A DNA stretch of 64,000 nt, from assembly GCA_018061945.1 (NCBI GenBank), contig JAGOTD010000002.1:248001-312000 (forward strand), given 5' to 3'. The position numbers were made by a program, and so were the translations under genes. Below the pieces are notes generated by a model, which was given only the letters and a program-made list of their open reading frames with translations, had not been told where the DNA came from and did not search any database. Shown in pieces: positions 47,090-53,933 of the stretch (position 1 is the first letter of the stretch; each line of letters starts with the position of its first letter). The stretch comes from Candidatus Peribacteraceae bacterium (GTDB lineage Bacteria > Patescibacteriota > Gracilibacteria > Peribacterales > Peribacteraceae).

Positions 47090-47159
47090 CGAGGTTCCGC
47101 AACCTCGCTGGATCTAGCAGGAAAATCTCCACAGCGGCAAGCCGAGGCTTGCCGCTGTG
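47090..47159 (+). terminator. Two hairpins after dnaK
   Basis: GCGAGGTT-CCGC-AACCTCGC (47090-47109) is followed by a perfect 14-bp stem, CACAGCGGCAAGCC-GA-GGCTTGCCGCTGTG (47130-47159), then TTCTTGATT. The second stem is the likely dnaK terminator. Confidence 0.65.
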
Positions 47160-47205
47160 TTCTTGATTGATCACAAAATACTTGCTGGGTATGCTCTACA
47201 TTCCA

Positions 47206-47688
47206 ATGTCCACGCACGCTCATCACACGGCCGACGATATCGAAGTCCTTCGCGAGATGATTCGGTTAGCGGAAAAACGACGTGATGAGGAGTTACAGAT
47301 GATAGAAAGAATCAATCAATATAATCTCGCACTTATAGGATTTTCAGGATCATTCCTTTCTCTGCTAGTAACAGTAAAATTTCCAATTATAGTCGTGATA
47401 GTTGCCGGCGCTCTATTACTTGTATCTCTTACAGTTTCACTTACTACCATTCGACCAAAAGTTCTTAAAGGTGGCGCTATTGATCTTCGGTATGATATAG
47501 ATCTAGCAAAAGAAGGTAAGATTTCCACTCTCCACCATTACTTACTCGAAACTGCAGATGTTATTCAAGAGGCAGCTGCAAAGGCTGGCCAACGATCATT
47601 TGAAAAGAAAAATGGTACTATTTATTCAGCCCTTTTTCTTGCCTTAGCTTTAGCTGCTACTTATACTCTCTACATCATCTATGCCTAA
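47206..47688 (+). CDS. Small membrane protein preceding the micro-ORFs
   Basis: The 160-residue protein is not recognised. It has an N-terminal charged helix (IEVLREMIRLAEKRRDEELQ), two adjacent transmembrane helices (about 39-80), a cytoplasmic helical segment rich in Ala/Glu, and a final helix (about 138-158). ATG 47206 gives a hydrophilic start; TATGCT lies 10 nt upstream. Its stop TAA lies inside the first codons of the next micro-ORF (ATGCCTAAG), so ribosomes finishing here are placed to start on it. It may be the export or partner protein of the peptides, which is inference only. Confidence 0.7.
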   Translation: MSTHAHHTADDIEVLREMIRLAEKRRDEELQMIERINQYNLALIGFSGSFLSLLVTVKFPIIVVIVAGALLLVSLTVSLTTIRPKVLKGGAIDLRYDIDLAKEGKISTLHHYLLETADVIQEAAAKAGQRSFEKKNGTIYSALFLALALAATYTLYIIYA

Positions 47689-47716
47689 GCCAGGAAACAC
47701 CACCACAGGCCTTTAA
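47681..47716 (+). CDS. Micro-ORF 1, peptide MPKPGNTTTGL
   Basis: An 11-codon frame runs ATG to TAA and overlaps the stop of the membrane protein gene by 8 nt, which favours translational coupling. Its peptide differs from that of micro-ORF 3 (MPKIGNTTTGI) at only two residues, while five other codons differ synonymously (AAG/AAA, AAC/AAT, ACC/ACT twice, ACA/ACC). That pattern indicates selection on the peptide itself. I know no such peptide family. Confidence 0.6.
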   Translation: MPKPGNTTTGL

Positions 47717-47737
47717 AAGATTCTCTATCTTTTTGTA

Positions 47738-47815
47738 ATGCCAAAAACAGCTAATCCAGTTCGCGCACCAGCTCAATCTATGCCACGACCAGGCGACATG
47801 GTTGAAGGTCTGTAA
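47738..47815 (+). CDS. Micro-ORF 2, 25-residue peptide
   Basis: The 25-codon frame encodes MPKTANPVRAPAQS followed by MPRPGDMVEGL. Its last 11 residues align position by position with micro-ORF 1 (Met, Pro, basic, Pro, Gly, Asn/Asp, three variable, Gly, Leu, stop). It also starts with MPK like the others. It lies 21 nt after micro-ORF 1. Function is unknown; a signal peptide, leader or modified peptide are all possible. Confidence 0.5.
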   Translation: MPKTANPVRAPAQSMPRPGDMVEGL

Positions 47816-47830
47816 GCTTTAATATCAATC

Positions 47831-47866
47831 ATGCCTAAAATTGGAAATACTACTACCGGCATCTAA
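47831..47866 (+). CDS. Micro-ORF 3, peptide MPKIGNTTTGI
   Basis: The 11-codon frame lies 15 nt after micro-ORF 2. It is the near-twin of micro-ORF 1 at the protein level but not at the DNA level. The segment after micro-ORF 2 (GTAAGCTTTAATA) is echoed after this one (CGTAAGCTTTTTAATA, about 47892), so the unit seems to have arisen by tandem duplication long enough ago for silent sites to diverge. Confidence 0.6.
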   Translation: MPKIGNTTTGI

Positions 47867-47942
47867 AAACCAATATCATCAACCATTTGTCGTAAGCTTT
47901 TTAATAACCCCGACCATCCTTACAATTTTCCCGACTATTTCC

Positions 47943-47970
47943 TTGTCGGAATGTTCGGTGTGACTATAAT
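47943..47970 (+). promoter_or_regulatory. Promoter TTGTCG-16-TATAAT of the small basic peptide gene
   Basis: TTGTCG (47943-47948) and TATAAT (47965-47970) are spaced by 16 nt, with the ATG 36 nt further on. Confidence 0.55.
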
Positions 47971-48006
47971 CAGATTTCACTCTCGATTTTGACACATACA
48001 AAACAC

Positions 48007-48135
48007 ATGTATTTCCTTCCCGCCGAACGTATGCTTTTTAAGCTCCTCACCCGCGCAATCCGCAAACTCATTGCAACATTCAGTCCAAAGCCTGCGTACA
48101 GCTATGTACCGGTTCGGATACAGAGAAGGAAGTAA
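48007..48135 (+). CDS. Small basic amphipathic peptide (42 residues)
   Basis: The frame encodes MYFLPAERMLFKLLTRAI then RKLIATFSPKPAYSYV and a very basic end (RIQRRK). It has its own promoter 36 nt upstream and a clean terminator 22 nt downstream, forming a complete short transcription unit. The first half is predicted to be an amphipathic cationic helix. The family is not recognised. A membrane-active or nucleic-acid-binding peptide is conceivable. Confidence 0.55.
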   Translation: MYFLPAERMLFKLLTRAIRKLIATFSPKPAYSYVPVRIQRRK

Positions 48136-48157
48136 TAGATGTATTTAATACCAAATA

Positions 48158-48181
48158 GACCGCTCACCCGAGCGGTCTTTT
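48158..48181 (+). terminator. Rho-independent terminator of the basic peptide gene
   Basis: GACCGCTC-ACCC-GAGCGGTC is followed by TTTT: an 8-bp GC-rich stem and a T-run. Confidence 0.85.
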
Positions 48182-48224
48182 GATTATTGCAGATTCTAAT
48201 TTCTGATCCACGTGTTGGCTACTA

Positions 48225-48266
48225 TTCCTCTGGTTCATCTGCATCGTCTGTTTCTTCTGGTTCCTT
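48225..48266. repeat. Single arm of GAAACAGAGGAACCA word repeat downstream of gap
   Basis: CCTCTGGTTCATCTGCATCG and TCTGTTTCTTCTGGTTCC are reverse complements of the words at 5706-5733. Only one orientation is present here, and it abuts the GAPDH stop codon as the pyk arm abuts the pyk stop. Confidence 0.6.
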
Positions 48267-49271
48267 TTATAACTTCCCTCCCACATACCCCGCCAATTCA
48301 ACCAAACGATTGCTATAGCCCCACTCATTGTCGTACCACGAGAATGTTTTAACCAAAGTTCCTCCGATTACCTGCGTGAGCTCGGCATCAATAATCGAAC
48401 TACGCGGATCTCCGACAAAATCCTTGAGAACGAGTGGTTTGGTTTCGTAACCGAGAATGCCTTTCATGGCTCCTTCGGATGCCTTCTTGAACGCAGCATT
48501 CACTTCTTCTTTGGTCGTCGGCTTTTTGGTGATAACAGTGAGATCGGTAATACTACCGGTTGGCGTAGGTACACGCATCGACATACCGTTCATCTTTCCA
48601 TTCAGCTCCGGAATCACAAGCCCGATTGCTTTGGCGGCACCGGTGCTGCTTGGAACAATATTCACCGCCGCAGCTCGCGCACGACGTAAATCCTTGTGCG
48701 GAAGATCGAGTAAGTTCTGGTCATTGGTATAACTATGAATCGTCGTCATCAAACCGTATTCGATACCAAAGGAATCATTCAAAACCTTGGCCATAGGCGC
48801 CAAACAATTTGTGGTGCACGATGCATTCGAAATGATGTTCATCGTTTTTGGATCATATGTTTCATGATTCACGCCGATACAAAACGTGCCATCGACTGCA
48901 TCCTTGGAAGGAGCGGAGATAATTACTTTCTTCGCGCCTGCTTTTATATGCGCCGATGCACCTTCTTTGCTCGTAAAAAATCCTGTGCATTCCAACACAA
49001 CATCAACTTTTAGATCTTTGTGCGGCAGAAGTGAAGGATCTTTTTGTGCAGTGATCGTAATGTCGCCATGCTTGGTCTTAAACTTGTCGCCCTCAACGCG
49101 CATTTGAGCGTCGAAGTGGCCAAACGACGAATCGTACTCAAACAAGTGAGCGAGAGTTGCCGGATCTGTCAGATCATTGATAAGCACAACATTTATATCC
49201 GGATGGCTCTGCATAATGATGCGAAGCGCCTGCCGACCAATACGACCGAAACCGTTGATGGCGATGTTCAT
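48267..49271 (-). CDS. gap: Glyceraldehyde-3-phosphate dehydrogenase
   Basis: This enzyme oxidises and phosphorylates glyceraldehyde-3-phosphate with NAD in glycolysis. The 334 residues include the Rossmann start INGFGRIGRQALR, the active-site SNASCTTNCLAP with catalytic Cys, SSTGAAKAIGLV, and SWYDNEWGYSNRLVEL at the C-terminus. It is of type I and normal length. Its start is followed outward by an inverted GTAGGTAAG repeat. Confidence 0.98.
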   Translation of the reverse strand: MNIAINGFGRIGRQALRIIMQSHPDINVVLINDLTDPATLAHLFEYDSSFGHFDAQMRVEGDKFKTKHGDITITAQKDPSLLPHKDLKVDVVLECTGFFTSKEGASAHIKAGAKKVIISAPSKDAVDGTFCIGVNHETYDPKTMNIISNASCTTNCLAPMAKVLNDSFGIEYGLMTTIHSYTNDQNLLDLPHKDLRRARAAAVNIVPSSTGAAKAIGLVIPELNGKMNGMSMRVPTPTGSITDLTVITKKPTTKEEVNAAFKKASEGAMKGILGYETKPLVLKDFVGDPRSSIIDAELTQVIGGTLVKTFSWYDNEWGYSNRLVELAGYVGGKL

Positions 49272-49312
49272 AGGGGGAGAGGGGAGAGAAGTGAAGTTAT
49301 AATAACACGATG

Positions 49313-49418
49313 ACGGTACGGTAGGTAAGGTAGGTATTGTAGGTAAAGTACGTAATCAGATATTTCTAGAACGTCAGCAGCTACCATACGTACTATACGT
49401 ACCTTACCTACCTTACTT
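49313..49418. repeat. Inverted repeat of GTAAGGTAGGTA words between gap and the AP endonuclease
   Basis: Left arm 49313-49357 (CGGTAGGTAAGGTAGG, TTGTAGGTAAAGTACG) and right arm 49381-49418 (TACGTACTATACGTACC, TTACCTACCTTAC) are reverse complements. A 23-nt centre holds no gene. Confidence 0.8.
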
Positions 49419-49432
49419 TTCTAAGATCGTAA

Positions 49433-50257
49433 TCACGATCGCCCGTATTCCTGTATCAATAAAACCGTATCCTCCTCCATCGCTGGAGATTCACAAACTA
49501 ATTGTCCGCCGACTTTACGCTTTTTCAGTACGGCAATAAAATCTTTCCACGGCGCATCGCACTCGGCAAACGGCAAATGTTTGCGTTCGCCTTTTTCGGT
49601 GTAGAGAATGCCGGAAAAATGCATATGCATATTGCTGAGTGATTCTTTGCCGAGATATGTTTGATAGGTATCGAGCATATCGTTCCATTCAGCCGTCGAA
49701 TTGATTTTGCCGTTGTAGCGCGCGTGTAAATGCGCTGGGTCTACTGTTGGGTAGATGCCGAATTCTTTACTCACTTCCAGTACTTCTTCCAGCGTTCCCC
49801 ACTGCACCGGCTTGCCCATCGTTTCGTACGCAAGATTCACATGTGGGAATAATTTCTTCTTGTCCTTCAATATTTCTTCGGTCGCTTTCTTGATGCGTTC
49901 GGTCACATCTTTCGGATCTTGTTTTAGATAAAAAGCTGCATGCACACACACAGACTTAGCACCGCAGAGTTCTGCCATACTCAGGGCATCGATAATGCGC
50001 TTCTTGCTGGCAGCAAGAGTAGCAGGCTCTGGCGAATTGAGGTTGATGTAGTACGGCGCGTGCACAGTCAGATTCATTTTTAACTCTTCGGCAAGAGCGC
50101 GAATTTCAGCCATGCGCTCAGGGTTTTTCGGAACCTGTTGTACCCACTCCAGTTCCATGGCACGAATGCCAAGTGAATGCGCGTATTTGAGTCCTTCGAG
50201 TGTGCCACCTGGTTTAGGCGTAAGGATGGGCGCACCGGCGACAGCGATTGAGAGCAT
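49433..50257 (-). CDS. Endonuclease IV-like AP endonuclease / TIM-barrel (AP endonuclease 2 family)
   Basis: The enzyme is likely to cut DNA at abasic sites. The 274-residue TIM barrel carries the metal-ligand pattern of the family: HAPYYINL, VCVHAAFY, LAYETMG (Glu), PTVDPAHLHAR (Asp and His pair), MHMHFSG and LVCESPAMEED (Glu). Sugar isomerases share the fold, but the HAPYYIN and DPAHLHAR strings favour the archaeal-type endonuclease IV. TATAAT lies 6 nt before its ATG, giving a leaderless transcript. Confidence 0.85.
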   Translation of the reverse strand: MLSIAVAGAPILTPKPGGTLEGLKYAHSLGIRAMELEWVQQVPKNPERMAEIRALAEELKMNLTVHAPYYINLNSPEPATLAASKKRIIDALSMAELCGAKSVCVHAAFYLKQDPKDVTERIKKATEEILKDKKKLFPHVNLAYETMGKPVQWGTLEEVLEVSKEFGIYPTVDPAHLHARYNGKINSTAEWNDMLDTYQTYLGKESLSNMHMHFSGILYTEKGERKHLPFAECDAPWKDFIAVLKKRKVGGQLVCESPAMEEDTVLLIQEYGRS

Positions 50258-50263
50258 AGGGGG

Positions 50264-50269
50264 ATTATA
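50264..50269 (-). promoter_or_regulatory. -10 box, leaderless promoter of the AP endonuclease gene
   Basis: On the minus strand, GC-TATAAT-CCCCCT precedes ATG at 50257. Six nt separate the box and the start codon. Confidence 0.65.
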
Positions 50270-50303
50270 GCGGAAATTTTCAGAATATTGATATAAATGA
50301 AAA

Positions 50304-50405
50304 AATACGAAGAACTAAATACTAAATCCGAGACAAATTCGAGTTTGTAAGTTTGAATTTTAAAAATTGTTTCGTATTTGGTTCTTTGATCTTCGAATTT
50401 CCAAT
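50304..50405. repeat. AT-rich word repeat with inverted arms (CTAAATACTAAATCC type)
   Basis: ACGAAGAACTAAATAC / ATTTGGTTCTTTGATCTTCG form inverted arms. The segment 50318-50341 matches 14476-14499 exactly for about 24 nt in the opposite orientation, 36 kb away. Confidence 0.7.
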
Positions 50406-50441
50406 ACTTTTCATCTAACCCTTTTCCCGTATACTTTATCT

Positions 50442-50726
50442 ATGTCTACCCTTCCTCCTCGCTATTACAAAGAACTATTCGCACTTTTCGCAGCAATCGA
50501 AAACGAGAAGGAAGCAAAGACGGTATTGGAAGACATATTCACGCCACAGGAAATTGATGACCTCGCCCAGCGCTGGCAGCTCATTCAGAAGCTTATCGAA
50601 GGCAAGCCACAGCGTCAGATAGCCGAAGATCTTGGCATATCCATCAGCAAAATCACACGCGGATCGACGATGCTCAAACACGGCAGCGGAGCGTTTGAGA
50701 AAATGTACAAGAAATTGAAAAGGTAA
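50442..50726 (+). CDS. TrpR/YerC-family DNA-binding regulator
   Basis: This 94-residue all-helical protein of the Trp-repressor superfamily binds operator DNA as a dimer. It shows LFALFAAIENEKEAKTVL and LEDIFTPQEIDDLAQRW, then the helix-turn-helix RQIAEDLGISISKITRGS. YerC/YecD members are often uncharacterised, and the ligand need not be tryptophan. No trp genes are near. I used ATG 50442 because TATACT ends 6 nt upstream; the longer frame has no family match. Confidence 0.88.
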   Translation: MSTLPPRYYKELFALFAAIENEKEAKTVLEDIFTPQEIDDLAQRWQLIQKLIEGKPQRQIAEDLGISISKITRGSTMLKHGSGAFEKMYKKLKR

Positions 50727-50829
50727 GGTACGTATTGTAGGTAAGGTAAGTAAGGTACGTACTTTGATTCATCTATAATCTCATAACCTACTATACTTAC
50801 ACTACCTACCTTACCTACAATACCTCCCC
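50722..50829. repeat. Inverted repeat of GTAAGGTAGGTA words between the TrpR-like and CCA genes
   Basis: Left arm 50722-50766 (AGGTAAGGTACGTATTG, GTAGGTAAGGTAAG) and right arm 50788-50829 (CCTACTATACTTACAC, CTACCTTACCTACAATACC) are complementary in vocabulary. The right arm contains a TACAAT that could be the -10 of the following gene. Confidence 0.8.
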
Positions 50830-50832
50830 TCC

Positions 50833-52182
50833 GTGCCTCTCTCTCCCAACATCATCACCCAGACTCTCGCCACTTCTCAAGGCCAAGCTGCCTACAAAAT
50901 CGCTGAGACTTTGCTGGATGCCGGCTTCGAAGCCTGGTGGGTGGGCGGCTGCGTACGCGATATGTGGCTTGAGAAGATTCCCTACGAAATTGATATTGCA
51001 ACGAACGCTCTACCCAATCAGATTCAAAAACTGTTCCCAAAAAATAAAGATATTGGTAAGCAGTTTGGAAGTATTATCGTCCAAATCCAAAATCAAGAAA
51101 TAGAAGTCACAACATTCCGCGAAGATGACGAACAATCGGACGGACGCCATCCGGAATCAGTAGTTTTTGGCACGCGCGAAAAGGATGCGGCAAGACGAGA
51201 TCTCACCATCAACGCGCTCTACTGGAACCCCATTTCGAGTGAACTCTATGATCCTTTCGATGGCGAAGCCAATCTGAAAGAGAAACTGATTACATTCATC
51301 GGTGATCCGGCAATCCGCATCAAGCACGATGCACTGCGCATGCTACGAGCCGTACGCTTTCGAGCGACTCTCGACGGACAATATCACCCAGATACCTACC
51401 GTGCATTACAAGAATTAGCTTCGATGAGCGAAGTGCTGTCGGGTAGCCGCCAACTGCAGGAATTGGAAAAAATGCTGCTATGTCCAAATCCGGCACGCGC
51501 ACTGGAAGACTTATGGGAACTGGGGATCTTGCAATATATTTTGCCTGAGCTGCATGCGTGTAAAGGCGTACCTCAGCCCAAAGACTATCATCGCGAAGGA
51601 GACGTATGGGAACATTCGCTGCAATGCGTTCGTTCCTTTAAAGAAGATCAGGGGATTGACACCCGCATTGCGGCACTGTTTCACGATTGCGGCAAAGCGC
51701 AGACGTTTTCACTCAAAGAACGTATTCGCTTCGATCATCATGCAACGGTGTCGGCAGAGCTGACAGCAAAAGCCATGACGCGTTTGCAGATGCCAAAGAA
51801 GCGGATCGATAAACTTAGCTGGATTATCGATCATCACATGATGATGGGCTCATTTGCCGACATGAACGACGAGCGCAAAGCACACTGGTATTTTCACCCG
51901 TGGTTTCCAGAACTCTTGCACATCTTCTGGCTCGATATCGCCGGCACGACGCCATCAGAATTCAAGCTCTACGATGAGATAGTGGCTGATTACAATCGCT
52001 TTCTCAACAGTCACCCGAAGCCTCCGAAGCCACTGCTGAGTGGCGACGACATTATCGAACTCCTTGGCATCAAACCTGGCGCCCGCGTCGGCGAATTGAT
52101 GCAAAAACTCTTAGATGCACAAATTCGTAAAGAAGTGACGACCAAGCAGGAGGCCAAGGATTTCTTAACAAGAGTGAAATAA
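50833..52182 (+). CDS. CCA tRNA nucleotidyltransferase / poly(A) polymerase with HD domain
   Basis: This enzyme adds or repairs the 3' CCA of tRNAs. The 449 residues carry WWVGGCVRDMWL, the catalytic EIDIATNA acid pair, FREDDEQSDGRHP, EKDAARRDLTINALYW and RMLRAVRFRATL. An HD phosphohydrolase module has HDCGKA and DHHA (about 275-325). All five tRNAs in the window already encode CCA, so repair may be the main role. It starts at GTG 50833; no ATG fits. Confidence 0.94.
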   Translation: MPLSPNIITQTLATSQGQAAYKIAETLLDAGFEAWWVGGCVRDMWLEKIPYEIDIATNALPNQIQKLFPKNKDIGKQFGSIIVQIQNQEIEVTTFREDDEQSDGRHPESVVFGTREKDAARRDLTINALYWNPISSELYDPFDGEANLKEKLITFIGDPAIRIKHDALRMLRAVRFRATLDGQYHPDTYRALQELASMSEVLSGSRQLQELEKMLLCPNPARALEDLWELGILQYILPELHACKGVPQPKDYHREGDVWEHSLQCVRSFKEDQGIDTRIAALFHDCGKAQTFSLKERIRFDHHATVSAELTAKAMTRLQMPKKRIDKLSWIIDHHMMMGSFADMNDERKAHWYFHPWFPELLHIFWLDIAGTTPSEFKLYDEIVADYNRFLNSHPKPPKPLLSGDDIIELLGIKPGARVGELMQKLLDAQIRKEVTTKQEAKDFLTRVK

Positions 52183-52228
52183 CTGACGGAGCAAATAACA
52201 CCTTAATTCACTCTTAATCTACTCTCCG

Positions 52229-52295
52229 TATAGTACGTTTTAGACATGCAGGAACAGGAAAGAAAAAAGGGAGCCACTCCGGTGGCTCTTTTTTT
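52229..52295 (+). ncRNA. Possible short transcript: promoter box plus terminator
   Basis: TATAGT (52229-52234) is followed about 36 nt later by a strong terminator, GAGCCAC-TCCG-GTGGCTC plus TTTTTTT (52271-52295). This would yield an RNA of about 55 nt. It could be a small RNA, or merely a terminator for the CCA gene with a chance -10. The region to 52474 also holds a G9 run (52336-52344) and AT-rich direct repeats but no gene. Confidence 0.35.
52267..52295 (+). terminator. Rho-independent terminator downstream of the CCA gene
   Basis: The stem is GAGCCAC / GTGGCTC with a TCCG loop. An A-tract precedes it and seven T's follow. Confidence 0.85.
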
Positions 52296-52459
52296 ATACA
52301 TACACGCTGATTATCAAAAATTTTCTATTGATAGCGGGGGGGGGTTGGACACCTACAGTTTTTATCTGATTTAGTTGATATTGGCTTATTTAAGCCGAAA
52401 TACAACTACTTGCATTTTTATTATAATATTACATATTTGCATATTTGTAAATAATGTAG

Positions 52460-52465
52460 TATAAT
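52460..52465 (+). promoter_or_regulatory. -10 box, near-leaderless promoter of vanW
   Basis: TATAAT ends 8 nt before the ATG at 52474, inside a very AT-rich region. Confidence 0.6.
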
Positions 52466-52473
52466 ATCATCAA

Positions 52474-53886
52474 ATGTCAAACAAACACCACACACACAAA
52501 AAGCATTTTCATTATCACAAAATTTATCGAAAAAAGCGAAACATTCAGTCATTGCGTGTTATCGCTCCTTTGATGATTACGGTGCTCTTTGTTCTTGCAC
52601 TCTCACTTGCGACAAGCACATCGGAGAAGAGGGGACTGCTTCAACCGCTTAACGAGGTCCATAATGCAGCACCTGCTACGACACCTACTATCGCTTCAAG
52701 CACAACATCAGTGATTGAAACACTGGAACCAGCACCTATAACGCCATCAACAGATCTCACGAGCCTCAGCCTCTTTGTGACGGTTAGAGATGGATCGCGT
52801 ACAGCAACAGGTATGATTGCCGTCAAAGATCACCCGGAGTGGATTCATACCGAAAAAGGGATGTGGTCAGAAAAAACAAGTATCGATCCCCAAGCGGTTG
52901 AACAGACAATTGCAAGTAACGGTATTGCCGGTATTCCGCTTGTACAAAATAGCGAGATTCTGAGTATCGAAACCGATAAGAACAAAGTGCTACGCCCAGT
53001 GACAAGCAGACTAGCAAAAGCCGGCTTTAGCTTGAATGCAACAGAAGTAGCGACTGCGATTACAAACGCTCTCTTAAAAAACGAATCCACACTCACAATC
53101 AATGCGCCATATGTACAGCCAATCGTGACGATGACAGCCGAAGATGGCACAGTCAAAACACTTCGATTACTTACAACAGGCTATTCGGATTTTGCCGGCT
53201 CCGCTCCTGGACGAACGCACAATGTGTATAAAGCGATCGAAGAGCGCATCAAAAGTATTCTCGTAAAAAAGGGCGACACATTCTCCCTCATTCCAGCTCT
53301 CGATGCTCCTATTACCGTCGCCAAAGGCTGGGAGGAAGATTTGGGCCTGTTCGGTGGTGGCGCCGCTCTTACACCAGGTGCCGGCATCTGTCAGTCGGCA
53401 ACGACTCTGTATCGCGCAGCACTTCTTGCCGGATTGCCGATTGTCGAAAGACGCAACCATAGTCTGGACGTCGATCACTACGAACCGTACGGCAGAGGCT
53501 TGGATGCGACTGTTTTCCCTTTTGATATTGCCGGCAAGAACACGGCCGTCAATCTCCGGTTCAAAAACGATACACCCGATGATCTCTACATTCAGTCACA
53601 TATCGAAGGCAATACGGTTCTTGTTCAGCTGTTTGGCACTGATGACGGCCGCAAATCCCTGCTTGAAGGCCCCTATTTCTCCATCAGCAAAAACCGTCCA
53701 AAGGGCGAAATCCGCGCGCTGAGCAACCGCGAAATCGGTTGGGTACAAACCATCACACGCGCTGACGGCACCAGTACAAAGAAGCCGATTATCTCGACTT
53801 ACGCCAAACCCATCTGGCATTCCCAGATGCTCAAATACGTCGACGCGAAAGGCATGGAGCTCATGGTGCCGGAGCAGTATAAGTAA
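52474..53886 (+). CDS. VanW family protein with PG-binding domain
   Basis: The 470-residue exported protein has a basic N-terminus and a helix at about 27-48. A PG_binding_4-like domain follows (about 90-230). A VanW domain carries DFAGSAPGRTHNV, GDTFSL, GGGAALTPGAGICQSATTLYRAA and NHSLDVDHYEPYGRGLDATVF (about 245-410). VanW occurs in vancomycin clusters and widely elsewhere, but its activity is unknown; the conserved Gly-x-Cys-Gln and His/Asp hint at catalysis on the wall. It stands alone between a terminator and a kinase gene. Confidence 0.9.
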   Translation: MSNKHHTHKKHFHYHKIYRKKRNIQSLRVIAPLMITVLFVLALSLATSTSEKRGLLQPLNEVHNAAPATTPTIASSTTSVIETLEPAPITPSTDLTSLSLFVTVRDGSRTATGMIAVKDHPEWIHTEKGMWSEKTSIDPQAVEQTIASNGIAGIPLVQNSEILSIETDKNKVLRPVTSRLAKAGFSLNATEVATAITNALLKNESTLTINAPYVQPIVTMTAEDGTVKTLRLLTTGYSDFAGSAPGRTHNVYKAIEERIKSILVKKGDTFSLIPALDAPITVAKGWEEDLGLFGGGAALTPGAGICQSATTLYRAALLAGLPIVERRNHSLDVDHYEPYGRGLDATVFPFDIAGKNTAVNLRFKNDTPDDLYIQSHIEGNTVLVQLFGTDDGRKSLLEGPYFSISKNRPKGEIRALSNREIGWVQTITRADGTSTKKPIISTYAKPIWHSQMLKYVDAKGMELMVPEQYK

Positions 53887-53933
53887 AACAGATATGTACG
53901 GCTGCGTAGAGAGAAACTATTATCTTGCATTCC

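Noticed and set aside
47681-47866. Reading the micro-ORF region as a decayed 3' end of the membrane gene
   Set aside because: The frames are not continuous with the upstream gene, and two of them keep the peptide while silent sites changed, which decay would not do.
47717-48006. A tRNA or riboswitch hidden in the region around the micro-ORFs
   Set aside because: No cloverleaf, T-loop or known riboswitch core can be drawn. Only the micro-ORFs and the promoter at 47943 are supported.
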